Program-made: the position numbers and the translations under genes
Source of the DNA: Chaenocephalus aceratus
Lineage: Eukaryota > Chordata > Actinopteri > Perciformes > Channichthyidae
Assembly (NCBI GenBank): GCA_023974075.1
Contig: JAMFTG010000057.1
Coordinates: 22,501 to 86,500, forward strand
Length of the DNA stretch: 64,000 nt
Direction of reading: 5' to 3'
Shown here: positions 35,986 through 49,787 of the stretch, one piece after another
Layout: each line of letters begins with the position of its first letter
Position numbering within the stretch: position 1 is the first letter of the stretch
The notes under the pieces: generated by a model
The model's database searches: none
Seen by the model: the letters and a program-made list of their open reading frames with translations, nothing else
Told to the model about the DNA's origin: nothing

Positions 35986-36834
35986 TTACTGTGGGAGAAT
36001 CTTAAGACTTCTATTACTCCGCTGTCGCTGTCCATCTGACAAGCCCTTTGAATCCTAGATCCTAAGTGGTGCAGGCCCTTTCTCTCTCACCCATAGATGG
36101 CAGTGTGTCCATGGCCTCCAGCATGGCGTCTGTAACGTTGAGAGGAGAGGCAGGCGGCCGCTGACAGGCCTCCGTAATGCAGAGTTACTGTAATGGCCTG
36201 CGAGGGAATGAGATGTAAACTATGAAGTAGTTTGAGAGACATGTTGCTCCGCTCTGACCTCGAGCCGGCGAGAAACATCTCACCAGATCATTGATTTGAC
36301 AAAAGCTTGAACTAATGACGCCGGAGAAGAAGTGGGCTGAGAGGAAATAAAAAGCGATCCCAACCCGTTGCGAAGGTCACCGGGTTGTACGTTAATGGCC
36401 GTCATCGACTCTTGCTCTCAGTCTGCTGAGACTCCGTCACCTCCGTCTTCTGTCCTCTTTACTTTGGATCCCTCAATTAAGGCTGCCTTTTGTTCCCCAG
36501 GCTCTCGTGGAGCCAGTGCCATCCTCCATCCATTATGGACCAGCACCAGGAGGAGGGTGAGCAGCACTTTGAGGGTTTTAATAAAGACATCTGGTGTGTG
36601 CTGTACAGTAGAAGCATGTATAGACTTCATATATGTGTCTGAGACTGGATGATTGTGTCGGTAATGGTAATGGTGACCATGGTGATATAATGACGCCGTT
36701 TCAACTCAGTCAATGCAGTTCAGTTGATATTGAAAACTAAGGAAAAAACAGAAACCCGAAAAATAAGTAATTATCTAAATGATTTCACAATTTGAGGTGC
36801 AACCTTTTTTCTTATATCGTAAGAAATTGCTAGC
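35986..36834. other. No supported feature
   Basis: A weak exon-like stretch at 36502-36556 (between ttccccag and gtgagc) is discussed among the rejected items. Nothing else seen. Confidence 0.4.
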
Positions 36835-37330
36835 CCAGTCTTCTCTGATTGGTTAGTTGGTCGGCTTTGTTGTGATTGGTCAACCGCTAAGAGATGTCCC
36901 GCCCCTTAGCCCCGAGATCTACCAGTCCAAATAGAGAGGCGTAGCCATTAATGACAGCCTACTACCAGGTAAGTACACACTTCTACTTGAACAACAGTCA
37001 ATGGATGACACGGACGACGTCAGCGAACTAGTCCCCCCACTGCCCACCAGCCACGCCCCGACACATGGGGTCACGCCGGCCAATCACAAAGCTTTGATGC
37101 GTTCAAGTGCATTATTCTGGCACAGGAAGATTATGTTATAGGACATTAACGATAAAACAGAATATTGTTGTTCTATTTTTAGACACATCTCGCCATCGAC
37201 TGGGAATCTCTCCGCGATCGACAGGTCGATCGACTGGTTGGGCACCCCTGCCTTAGCCTATCATGTACACTGTATTGGAGCGCAATTGTTACATTGTGAT
37301 GTCACTATGTTCCAGAAGTAAACAAAGAAG
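36835..37330 (-). repeat. Third copy of the 8.6 kb element, split by a hAT-like insertion
   Basis: Bases 36835-36911 and 37251-37330 join into the same sequence as 17680-17800. The junction is the CCTTAGCC target duplication. Confidence 0.8.
36912..37250. mobile_element. hAT-like element inserted in the repeat
   Basis: A perfect 8-base duplication CCTTAGCC flanks it (36904-36911 and 37251-37258). The right end, reversed, is CAGGGGTGCCCAACCAGTCG, a clear hAT terminus. The left end starts ccgagatctaccagtc and has lost the matching terminus or is strongly diverged. Length 339 bases. Confidence 0.8.
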
Positions 37331-37345
37331 TCCAAGGTGGTGTTT

Positions 37346-38268
37346 CAGGCAGGTAGGAAAATCCCAAAAGAGCATATAAGGGCCACTTTCTATGATTCGT
37401 CAATCCAAATTGGAGTTGATTTGATCTACTTATTGGCTACTCACAATACCTTGTTGTGTTCATCTCTGCAATAAAGTCATATATGTATCCCGGTTGTTCC
37501 AATATAACAGTCTGTCAGTCTCTGTAACATTACTCATTATTTTCCGCCAACATTTCCTGGTGGTAAATGTATTCTGATTGTATTCCTGTCAGACCGGCAG
37601 TGTGCGAGACGCCGTTCCCTCCATGTATGTTTGGGCAGCGATCCATACAGACAGGCTCTCGACGTGTTCATTTGTTACCCTTAATGTACGCGAGGAACTC
37701 AGCCGTTATACACCTGTAAATGTCAGCTGCATAGTTACATTTCCCTCTGCCATGGCGATGTATGTGTTTTCACATCGCATCTTACCCCCGGTTCCTTCTA
37801 TCCGCTCAGTATTACTGAGACGGGATGTTATTGTGAGAACAAAGCTCACAAGAATTTTAACCTTTATTTCTCAAGGGAAGGTCGGCTGAGCACAGACGGC
37901 TCTTTTTTCCGTAAGCTGCACAGCTTTTACTAAATGATGCTTTCATTTTCTGGCGGCACTAAGGGCACCTTGACATGACTTTTGGAGAGTTGGATTGGCC
38001 CTCATTAACCTTTCCCGAAGTTTTCCAGACTCCACTTGCATCGTGTACTCGCCCTGTATCTGTGTTTTTTGTTCAGAGGGGTTTTCTAATGCAGGTTGCT
38101 AATGCGACCCCTTTAACCTCTTCTCATTAGTCTTCATTGCTAAATGGTGGCTGGTTCAGGGGGCGGCTCCGAACGGAGAACAAATGTCCCGGATCATTAA
38201 GTTTGATGTTAGCAGTGCAGGTGCCCTTTAACAGAACACACACTATTAACACCATAAGCAAAAGCAAT

Positions 38269-38270
<2 letters not shown>
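37346..38270. other. No recognised feature
   Basis: Intron-like sequence; no coding evidence for the frame at 37578-37889. Confidence 0.4.
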
Positions 38271-38555
<285 letters not shown>

Positions 38556-40221
38556 AACACACACACCTTGGAGATTCAGGTTTAGTTCAGAAGTTACATA
38601 AATAAAAAAGACAAACCAGCTTAAAGCTTCTTTTGTGATTTCTTTAATCTGAAGAAGGAAAGGCTTTTGAAGAGTACACTTCACCGAGCCTGTTCTCCAG
38701 AGAGTCTAAATAGTAACTTCTGTTGTTGTGCAGACATCTTGCTTCACGTCTCCCGTCGGAACAAAGAGCGGTCCAGGCTGACTGAAGCCTCTCTGAAATA
38801 CGTTTCATGTTGCCTGATTGTTTTTTTAAAGAAAGCTTCCGTGTGCGCCCCTCTGTCTTTTGTTATTCACGGGAGAAGTGCACAGCTTTACAGAACAATA
38901 TGAAAAGCCGCTCTCCTTTTTGCTACAGATGCATTTGTTAGTATTCATGTTGGAGCGGTGTCGAGCTTGCAACTAACAATTACTTTCATTATTGATCAGG
39001 TGTGTGGACTCGCAGGAAATAACAAACGGGTGTTTTAACATGCCCTTTAAACTAACAGGCATTGTCTCTGTGCCGGTGGTTCCCAAACCTTTTCAGTCGG
39101 GACCCCCTTGGGTATTGGAAATATTTTCGGGACCCCCCAACCCAATCTATATTGGTAGGATTAATTGTATTATATTACATTTTCTCTGCTAATAATAAGA
39201 AGACACAAAGATCCAACTATAATTTAATATTTTATTATGGATTACACATGAACAAAAGTGCTTGTAATAGATACTGTGAATTAATTTGGCCTAATTAAAA
39301 CTGGTTGGCCTTCTGCCCTGAGTAGTAGATTTTTAAATTCAAATTTCTTTAAGGAAAATATATTAATTAACTACTATTTCTACTGCAGGTTGCAAACGAT
39401 CACATCACTTTACCATTCCTATTCCACACTAGCTTATCAATTACTTGCTTGCTTCCCTCGCAGATCTTCTCAAAGCGGGGCTGTTGTTTTGAGACTGCCT
39501 CTCAGTTCATTCTCAATGTTCAGCTTTGATCTGTGTTTCGTTTTGATGGCAGCAACATCAGAAAAAGCCGATCTCACACAAGTAGGATGTTGCAAAAGGC
39601 AGCATTATGCCCACAGCTCTCTGACCAATGAGGTATTTTCGAGCAGTGTTTGTTTACAATTGAATAATAATAATAATACATTTGATTTGATTTACATGGT
39701 AATTTCATTTATTTTTTTTAAAAACTGTTTTTTTCTAAACAAACCAGACCAAGGCAAAATTTAAATACATATTTTCTTTATTAACACAATAAAAATAAAT
39801 GAGATTACCAAGTAGTCTAGGCCTATGTGAACAAATCAGTTGTTCAAGAATAAAACAAATTAAATAAAAACAGCACCACGGCACTTGGTTGTCATTAATG
39901 TGCAAAGATTTTTTTTAAATCAAACTGAAAAAAAAATCTCTTGTAGGCCATCCCTGAAAAAACTTGGAAAATGAAATACAACAAATAATAAATAACGATA
40001 ATGAAATGAATAATAAAAAAATACCCTCAAACAAAATAACATCCCTTTAACTTTCTAGGAAGTTGTCTTTCTACAGACCTTACACAGAACAGTCGTTTGT
40101 TCTATGTATGACCGCTTGTACCCGAACCACTTCCATACAACTGAAGTAGCACCTTTTTTAGGAATGAGTTCTTCATCTGTGTTTTTATGGTACGTCTGTC
40201 GGTGAAGCGGTGAATGTGATT
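38556..40221. other. Mostly unassigned; AT-rich from 39180
   Basis: At 39074-39145 ggtggttcccaaacctttt and a run of gaccccc resemble a hAT-type terminus without a matching partner. 39180-40070 is AT-rich. No coding evidence. Confidence 0.4.
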
Positions 40222-40229
40222 GTAGTAGG

Positions 40230-41904
40230 CAGTGTTGGGAAAGTTCACTTTCTACATGAACTAGTTCAGTTCACAGTTCACACATTTTAAAATGAACTAG
40301 TTCAGTTCATAGTTCATAATTCAAAATTTTGAACTAAAGTTCATGGTTTCAAAAATGAACTAATTTATAGTTCATAGTTATTTTTTCAATACGTTGCTGC
40401 GAGCTATTATTTGTCTCCTGTACGATGTTAAAGGGCCATTTCAATGTTTACAATATCCTCAGAGGGCCGTACAAGTTATTGACCTCTGCTTAAAAAAACT
40501 AAAATCACAGCCCATTCATTTCATTCTGTGCAAAGAAAAAGCAACCTCTTAATCCAAATATCTCACCATGACTCGCGTATGCATGCACGTGTACGGTGTG
40601 GCGTGACCACCAAAACAAAAAGATATGGACACAAGATGTGTGCAAATGTATTTAGTTTCCTATCCATGTGAACATGATTTAAGTGGGGGGGACCTAACCT
40701 CCTCTAGGGGGTCCGGGGGGCATGCTCCCCTGGCAAGATTTGTTGCACTATGAGAGCAACATTAGGAGATCTATGGACACATCTCTCAACACCCAAACAC
40801 AACTGTAAGCAGATTTTCTTTTAATTTATGGATATTTGACAAATCACTCCCCTTTCAAACTGTATTCTTCTTTATTAATAACTGTCATATAGTATTTATA
40901 CCTGTTTACTTTATTCTCTTGTTTTTTTTATAACTATAATGATCATATAAAGATGTGCCTTTACCTCACTGGTTGTAGACAAAGCTTCTTATATTCGTTA
41001 GCATAGCTAGCTAACCAGATGCTAATGATAACAACACAGTTATTGACTGTATGATCAGTATGACAGATGAGCAGATCGCAACTGGGCTTTCAACTAAAGA
41101 CACAGCCACGCAGAAACTGCGGCATGTGTATGGACTTATCGGTACTGCAATTTCTGAAGTGCTGGAGTGGCGTTCTGGTGCTCTCCGTCAGAACTGCACC
41201 CCTGTCAGTCGAGACATATACCACGTGATGACACGGCTTGTGTTGTGTTCAAGGACCCTGACCTTGGCCAGGAAAAACAGGCACTAGCTTGTTTAATTTT
41301 GTTGCGGTCTAGATTTCTTTCATTTTTTTATTTTTTGCGTGTGTTTATAAATTACCTCGAGGGCCGTACCAAATTGTCTCGCGGGCCGTATACGGACGGA
41401 GGCCGGAGGTTCCCCACCCCTGCCGTAGAGTCTCACTCTGAGCGAGTGCTGCTGCAGCTGCTCTCGGCTTCGTCCATACTAATTCATTAATTCATTAATT
41501 CATTCAATGCTCGCCGGTTCCGCGGTTCCACATTGTTTGTTGTGAGGAGTCTGATATATTTAGTATATTTATATTTTAGTGCGACAGCCAGGGGTGACAG
41601 GCGCGTACGCGTCACAGGCAGCTTGCTGTTGCCAGATTGGGTGGTTTTCCGCATTATTTTGAAGCCTGTTTACGGTGTGTTTTAACTGGGTTTTCGGCTG
41701 AAAGGCATATGAAATCTGGCACACTTTTGAACGACGTTATAATACAGTGCTGAGAATGAACGCACTTTTGAACGCCGTTATAATACAGTGCTGAGAATGA
41801 ACGCGTTCTCAATTACGTTCATCCAGCGGAAATACAGTACGTTCAGTTCACGTTCGCCCAAAATATGAACGATCGTTCATTGAACGCGTTCAGGTACATC
41901 ACTG
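40230..41904. mobile_element. hAT element, 1.68 kb, with a nested hAT remnant
   Basis: A perfect 8-base duplication GTAGTAGG flanks it (40222-40229 and 41905-41912). Ends are CAGTGTTGGGAAAGTTCAC and, reversed, CAGTGATGTACCTGAACGC. Subterminal parts are full of gaac/gttc motifs. About 40438-41423 is a second, truncated hAT element. No intact transposase. Confidence 0.85.
40438..41423. mobile_element. Nested, left-truncated hAT remnant
   Basis: The right end, reversed, is CAGGGGTGGGGAACCTCCGG, a classic hAT terminus. The left side starts at aagggccatttcaatgttta and lacks that terminus. The frame 41051-41287 inside has no transposase motif that I recognise. Confidence 0.65.
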
Positions 41905-41916
41905 GTAGTAGGCTAT

Positions 41917-42526
41917 GTGACTACCCGATCTGCAGCTCTGCACATGCGCACAGTGTTATAAATTAAAATCAATGTTTTTGATGGCATAAAGTACCTTAAA
42001 CATACGGTCAGTTTAAATGCTGTTTTATACTGAAAAACCAGAAGTTCTCGTGCGCAGTTGTTAAGCTTTTATTCTGAAAATCCTTCATCTCCGGTTAGCA
42101 TTTAGCATGTGGCTAATATACCATTTACTATAGAGGTGAATTTAGTAGCGATATGACACGGAGTGTTGCACACCGAAACCTACTGATTTCAACACTACAA
42201 CTACTGTATAGACGTTGAGATATTATTATTGCTGCATATTAAATGAAGGTGCAGTTTATTTGAATACGTTTGTTTACAGACGTGGGTAGCATGAGACAAC
42301 AACCGGAACTACCAGAAATGAAACCAGCCGTGAAGTGTTTCCTGTCTTGAGTATTGATTACAGCGTTCAAAACCATATTAAATGAAAAGTCAGGAAAGAG
42401 ATAAGGAGGAGAAAAGGCGTGTTTAGTTATATATGTAATGTACAATGTCTGAGTCCTCTGTTATGCTCAACAACGAACACAGCATAACAACAGCAGATCG
42501 GGCAGAGCTGCAGATCGGGTAGTCAC
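41917..42526. repeat. 25-base perfect inverted repeat with 560-base loop
   Basis: Arms at 41917-41941 and 42502-42526 are exact reverse complements, starting GTGACTACCCGATCTGCAGC. The arms may be the subterminal ends of an element whose left flank was hit by the 40230-41904 insertion. The loop has no open frame. Confidence 0.8.
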
Positions 42527-42614
42527 AGGCAATGTGGCTGAGTTTTGTGCGCGTTCTGGAAAGTGAGAGAGTAAGCTACTACGGAGTCCCTTAAAGCAAA
42601 ACAAATATGCGGAG

Positions 42615-42722
42615 TCTAGAAATGTTTTAAAATCGCGATTTTTCGGTTCAGCCATTTCACAAACCGTAGGAAAGTAAAAATGCAAATTAATCGTGAAAAC
42701 CGAAAAAATCGCCCAGCCCTAC
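42615..42722. mobile_element. hAT-like terminus
   Basis: The right end, reversed, is TAGGGCTGGGCGATTTTTTC followed by ggttttcacg, a familiar hAT terminus. The left partner is missing or far away. Confidence 0.6.
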
Positions 42723-42724
42723 CT

Positions 42725-43650
42725 CCAACACAAATGGACAATATGTCACAGGGGTACAGAAATCAGGACCCAAATGCAGGATAAAAGAGGGGAGGCAGGT
42801 ATACAACAATTAAAATTAAAACTGGTACAAAACACTAAAGGAGCAGGCAAGGTAAAGCAAAAGGAAAGTAGCAAAACTAAACGAAGAACAAACTGGAAAG
42901 ACTGGAGGGAACACAAGGAAAACCCAGACTAAGAAGGAGACTGGAGCTGCATCTCACTTCGGTTAAATGGATTCCTTGCGTCCCTCACTTGCGTTGTTTC
43001 CCTGCGACTAGTCCCTCCCACCAAGGAAGCACGGAGAGACGCAAGGAAACCACGAGAAGCGGGGAAATGAGTTTTAAGAGCAATGGGACGTGGTTTCCTC
43101 CGGAACGTCACGTGAAGCGACGTCCGTTTGTGATGACGCCGCACAGCTGATCATCTGACAGCAGCCAGATCAGTGCATGCGCTGCATCGTCCAATCAGTG
43201 AGCGATACGCAGTAAGGGGGCGGGGCGAGTGTCTGAGGATTTCACCGGAGGATGGTCTGGTAGTTCCTCGATCCTCGGTCTTCCGGCAGAAATAAGGCCA
43301 CTGGGACGGTACTCAAGATGGCGCAGACAAATCAACTTCCGCTGATACCGAGCCCGAGGAAATGAAAATAACCGAAGTGAGACGCACCCAGGGAACCGCA
43401 ACAGACCGAAATCAAACCGTGGGAACATTGACGATGAACTGACAGATAACACAAGGGAAGACAGGCATAAACACACACTGGAGAAAAGCAAGCAAACACA
43501 CAAGGGCAGCAGGTGACCACAGTCAGACAATAAGGCGGGAAAAGCCAAACACAACAGGAAGTAAAACAAGACAACGAGAATGCATTTCAATATCAAACAA
43601 AACTTAGAAAACGACACAATAACCACGTGTTGAAACCCAAACATTTAGGT
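42725..43650 (-). repeat. Unclassified A-rich interspersed repeat hosting a MITE
   Basis: The A-rich plus strand (cagaaatcaggacccaaatg; acacaagggaagacaggc) resembles reversed non-coding ends of fish LTR or LINE elements. It is interrupted at 42944-43392 by a MITE. No coding segment; class uncertain. Confidence 0.35.
42944..43392. mobile_element. MITE with gctgcatctcacttcggtta ends, copy 1
   Basis: Inverted ends GCTGCATCTCACTTCGGTTA and, reversed, GGTGCGTCTCACTTCGGTTA. Its interior matches 47331-47811 almost throughout, including gtccctcccaccaaggaagc. Length about 450 bases. Target duplication not resolved. Confidence 0.8.
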
Positions 43651-45033
43651 TTTTCTACCTCCTCTCCAATCTGGTGTCAAATCGAGTGAAGAACACTCCT
43701 GCTGTGTGGGAGGTATTTAAATGAATATCTGTGGATTGTGTTTGTACACGATAACGACCTAATAAACAATCCAACTGGAACAAAACTCCTGAAACTTGAA
43801 AAGGCACCTGTGTAACACTGCAGAGTATATCTCCCTCGTGTAAATCATCACCGCAGAGTAAGGACGTTAATATGCATGAGGTGTACTCTGTATGAATAAC
43901 AAACGACTTACTGTACGTGTGAAAGCTGAAGATTCCCCCTTCGCCATCAACACCGGAGTCAGCTGCGCGGGAAGTTAATGCACACGTTTATGTGCTTATA
44001 ATACTTCATGCATAACTAAATGTACTTTTTAAACCACTTCAAATGGCACATGTTGTGAGCCACTTTGTAATCAATTGGTGAGTTTCAGTACAGCGCTTCA
44101 CGTTTTGCATTATCCCGCTAAATGTGTCGCATACAGGCGAGCGCTGAGTGAGTGTTTGATCACTCCATTCCTGTTGCAGCAGATTGAGCTGTGGAGCTTT
44201 TCCCGCTGAGACGTTTTTAGGTCAGAGCCTCTCTTTTTTTTATCCCTCCAATAATTGCTTTGATCACAGGAATAATTAGGTTTTCTCCCCCACACCTGAT
44301 CACACGCCCCTCCCCCCCTTCAGTTTGCAGAGACGGGCGCTTTAGGATACTCTGACAGAAGGTAGAAAGGCAACAAAACAAATGAGGCAAAGCGTTAGCG
44401 GGACATAAATCGTCTTAATGCACGCAGATAACATACATTCTACTCCGACTTTGTGCCGGGATAAGAAGCGATAATCTCTTAAAACTGCGTTACTAACTGT
44501 TACCTGTTTGCTGAATAGGGCATGCTGTGCTCAAGGGGGAGACTTTGAAACCAGATTTAATTACAAACCCCCCCACAGTGTTTCTTTCCTCTGTTATGCT
44601 CATTGTGTGAGAGGGAACTTTATGATTTGAGTCTTTGCAGATCAATTACATGCACACACAATATATATATATATATATATATATATGTATTTTAATCTTT
44701 CATCGGTTGAATCTTGAATGAACAAGTTTGACTTTTCAGTATTTCCTCTTTGATGTTTAGTTACCACCACTTGTATGAGTGTTGTACAGAAGAGGATTAG
44801 GACCACATGGGAAGTTTAGACTTTTTGTCTTCAAACACAATTTCACTTTTGGGCAGATATCAATAAAATATGTGGCCCTTTGAATTTAGATCATATTGAA
44901 ATAATAATAATATCAGACACCCACACAACACACGCCCTTTCCTATTTGTTTAGTAACATTGTAATCCTACTAGCGTCCAGAAATCTGTCTCTTTCTTCAG
45001 TAACTGCACGGGAATACAGTTACGTCTTTGTGT
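43651..45033. other. Intron sequence with an AT microsatellite
   Basis: (AT)n at 44661-44686. No other feature supported. Confidence 0.45.
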
Positions 45034-45041
45034 CTCCTGAT

Positions 45042-45763
45042 TAGGGTTGGGAACCGAAACTTGGTTCCAGATGAGAACCGATAAGAAAAAGCCGGGTACC
45101 CGTACAAAATACACAATTTCGGTTCTGCTTAACGGTTCCTAAACGCGGTAGGTAGACCCTGTATTCCACCGGGTCCGTCTGCGCCGCGGTGACCCGGTGG
45201 AATACAGGGTAAGGGCGGACTGGCCATCTGTGTGTTCTGGAGAATCACAGAACGGCCGGTCGTCAGCGGGCCGTTCGCTGACGGCCGGCTCGGTACGCTG
45301 ACGGCCGGCACCGCCCTTATTTTTTTAAACGGCATCATGTAAATTGCGCTGACAGGCGACAGAGGTCCACAGTTGCCCCGCAGCGAGGCTCCCCCCGCCC
45401 TCCCGTAGACGGTTCACGAGCTCAGTCACTTCATAACACCAAAGATGGGTCGCGGTAAACGCTCTGAAGTGATGCTCCACTACACTAAGAAAGAAAAAGA
45501 CAAGGCACAGTGTAATATCTGTTAATAGCTCGCCACAGCCATAGCTCAGTTAAAATAAAGCACAGCTAGTGTGTTATACATTTGTATTGCATGTATATTT
45601 TTTATTTGTAAAAATGTCAGTTAAAGCGTAAAAGAATAAAGATATTTTTGTCATCTAAAGGTTTGACCTCTTTCTTTTACAATTTTGGAATCGAAACGGG
45701 AATCGATAAGACCGAATAAGAACCGGAATCGGATCGATACATTTCAGACGATACCCATCCCCA
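45042..45763. mobile_element. hAT-like element with nested palindromic stub
   Basis: A perfect 8-base duplication CTCCTGAT flanks it (45034-45041 and 45764-45771). Ends are TAGGGTTGGGAACCGAAAC and, reversed, TGGGGATGGGTATCGTCTG. Both subterminal parts are full of ggaatc/gaaccg motifs. The 45157-45209 stub is nested inside. Confidence 0.88.
45157..45209. repeat. Palindrome related to the 20 kb MITE ends
   Basis: 19-base arms CCCTGTATTCCACCGGGTC (45157-45175) and its exact reverse complement (45191-45209) enclose 15 bases. The arm matches the terminus of the MITE at 20071-20690. This looks like a solo pair of ends that lost its interior. Confidence 0.85.
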
Positions 45764-45771
45764 CTCCTGAT

Positions 45772-46239
45772 AGCGTAATCCCGTTACATGTAATCCCGTG
45801 CTTTACCCTCGATACAGTTTTCTGGTTGTAATTATAGTTTTATCTCCATGTTCTCCCTTCTTGTCTTCCCTTCGGCTGCGACCCAGTTTCCCCACAAGGA
45901 TTATTAAAGTTTCATTTCATCATCTGCTCCGATCTGAAGTGCTCAGCCTTCAGTTCGGCCCTCGCACCTCTCAGCGTTACATAAACTCTCTGCGAGGTTA
46001 CAGAGTCCAGCTGCTGCACTGAGCGCTGCCAAAGAGACGTGATGGCGCTCATGTCGGTGGAGGAAGAGGATCAATATTCGGATTATGTGCAGTGGCTTGA
46101 TTTAATACATATTTATAGGAAAGGCTTAAGCTTGAATTCACATAATCAGAGTGAGGACCGACATTGGATTATACTGAGCATGTGTCGCTGTTAGGATCAT
46201 AAGAACAGACACAAGCATGTGTTTCAGTGATGCATATGG
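45772..46239. other. No recognised feature
   Basis: No coding or repeat signal that I can support. Confidence 0.4.
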
Positions 46240-47328
<1,089 letters not shown>

Positions 47329-47330
47329 AT

Positions 47331-47811
47331 GGGCTGCATCTCACTTCAGTTAAATGGATTCCTTGCGTCCCTCACTTGCGTCGTTTCCCTGCGACTAGTC
47401 CCTCCCACCAAGGAAGCACAGAGGGACGCAAGGAAACCACGAGAAGCGGGGAAATTAGATTTAAGAGCAATGGGACGTCGTTTCCCTCCGGAGCGCCACG
47501 TGAAGCGACGTCCGTTTGTGATGACGACCGCACAGCTGATCGTCTGACAGCAGCCAGATCAGTGCATGCGCTGCATCGTCCAATCAGTGAGCGATACGCA
47601 GTAAGGGGGCGGGGCGAGTGTCTGAGGATTTCACCGGAGGATGGTCTGGTAGTTCCTCGATTATCGCTCCTCCGTTATCGCTCCTCGATCCTCCGGCACA
47701 AATAAGGCCACTGGGACGCTACTCAAGATGAGCAGACAAATCAACTTCCGCTGAGACCGAGCCCGAGGAGCGAGGACATTAAGAATAGCCAAAGTGAGAC
47801 GCACGCATGGG
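47331..47811. mobile_element. MITE with gctgcatctcacttcagtta ends, copy 2
   Basis: Matches 42944-43392 across its length. The right end has an extra duplicated ttatcgctcctc segment near 47662-47690 and a longer stretch near 47765. Confidence 0.8.
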
Positions 47812-47869
47812 CTGCCCACTGAGCTCCCACAGCACCCTAAAACAATCGGTTTTTAACTTAATTTTATTA

Positions 47870-48779
47870 AGGCCCTGTCACACTGTCCCGAAATTGACAC
47901 CCGATGGACACACGATAAAGGAAATGTTCAAATTCGGCTGTGATCGTAGCAACATCGGGCCATTCGTGAGGGCATCTCAGCCATCGTATGACCGCCGGTG
48001 GAGTTTCTCAGGCTCCGGCAGCAACTTCGTGAGCGGCAACTTCGTAAGGCACTCGTGAGGGCATCTTGTCAAATCGTGTCATCTTCGTGTTATCATCGGT
48101 GCATTCGCCCTCACTCTGATCGGGGCGAATGCCCGATGGCACCGAGGATAACAAGATGCCCTCATGATGGCCTTACGAAGGGCAACATTGACACACGAAT
48201 TCAACACGAAAATGAACTTCTCAAGGTCCTTCGGCAATTTGTTGGCATGCCAAAGATTTTGCCAGCGCTCACGAAGTTGCTGCCGGAGCCTGAGAAACTC
48301 CGCCAGCGGTCATACGAAGGCTTAGATTGCCCTCACGAATGGCCCGATGTTGCTACGATCACAGCCGAATTTGAACATTTCCTTTATCGTGTGTCCATCG
48401 GGTTGTTTTATTGCACAACAAAATCATGTAAACATATTATGTAAATAACCCAATTTGTGTTACTGTGAAACTAAAAAGGATATAATATATTATTTTGAAG
48501 GAGAGTTGACAGGAAGTTGTTGTTGCTATGGAAACAACATTACGGAGAAAACGTAATATTTTCTACATATAAAGACGGAGAAAGTAAAGAACAAAGTCTG
48601 AAGATATCAGTACAGTATCATAGTACTGTAACATACTTGTTTTTGGTACTTTCATTGCAGTTGTACGTCTTAAATGTAATGTAAATGTTGCCTTCGTGTG
48701 TGGTTCGGGGCCATCTTCGTGCGAAATTCACAATTCCATATTCGTGTGTCCATCGGGTGTCAACTTCGGGACAGGGCCT
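47870..48779. mobile_element. Fold-back PIF/Harbinger-type element
   Basis: TTA duplication at 47867-47869 and 48780-48782. Ends AGGCCCTGTC, then ccgaa-ttgacacccgatgg on both sides; the left end has eight extra bases. A large internal inverted repeat (about 47905-48065 against 48265-48405) would fold into a hairpin over 100 bases long. No open transposase. Confidence 0.85.
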
Positions 48780-48782
48780 TTA

Positions 48783-49378
48783 ACATATCTCGCCATTGTT
48801 CATTTTTGTGTAACAAGAGGTCTTTGAACCACAGGAACAAGTCTTTGAAATGCCACAACATGCGTCACAGCATAATATCTCAATAGATACAAAGATGTTA
48901 AGGCTTTTGGAAAATTATTCAATCTTTAAAATATATATATTTAGTTGGCGACTGTCCAACGCTTATTGGAAATCATCAATTCGGAACAAACACTGAACTG
49001 GAGCTTACTTTTTCACTAGATATGAAAACATTAATCTTTTAAAAAGTATTTTTGACTTTACAACGCTTTGGAGTTATTGGAATCTTCAATTTGAATCACA
49101 CAAGGAGTCATACACAACCACCACTAGAATCTAATTCTCATATCTATCTGCAGCTGGGCAAAATTAGCGGGTTTAAAAAGGAATAAATATAGATAAATAA
49201 AAACGCTGCGCAGCATTCACATGTAGATTTAAAATTTGAAGACCAAAACTTTATCCTTAATTCTTTCATTTGTTCACATTTCTTGGTATTCTTCACAAGT
49301 GTTTCCCCGGTGTCTTCATGTCGTCCATGCTCCTCCGACATCTTCAGAGGACTGCAGACGGGTGTGAAATAGCAACTG

Positions 49379-49417
<39 letters not shown>

Positions 49418-49724
49418 TTCTCAGCTGTGATCAGCAGGCCAGCACGAGCTCCTCCTGATTGGAGCCATCAGAGCCAGGAGGAGAGTGATTTCAACACTCC
49501 CTGCCGCCCGTGTGTGCAGAGGTGGAAGAAGAACTAGCAAAGGAAATATTTTTACTGAAGAGAAACTTAGGGATGTTTGCCTTTGCAGACCATTTACATG
49601 CACACGAACCTAAATAACATACAGTATAGGAAAGGGAAAACTTCAAAAATGATAATAGGGCCCCTTAAGAGTCCCTTCACTGCGGGTGTGTGAATGAAAA
49701 CATGTTTGTCCCATGTGACAGCAA

Positions 49725-49787
<63 letters not shown>

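Noticed and set aside
36502..36556. Possible snx29 exon between ttgttccccag and gtgagc
   Set aside because: The splice-like borders are good, but none of the three frames (for example ALVEPVPSSIHYGPAP) matches SNX29 or another family I know. Kept only as a weak candidate.
38733..38820. Open stretch after ttgttgtgcag, reading ILLHVSRRNKERSRLTEASL
   Set aside because: A fair 3' splice site, but no convincing donor follows and no known homology.
41051..41287. Open frame inside the nested hAT remnant
   Set aside because: 78 residues with no transposase motif that I can identify.
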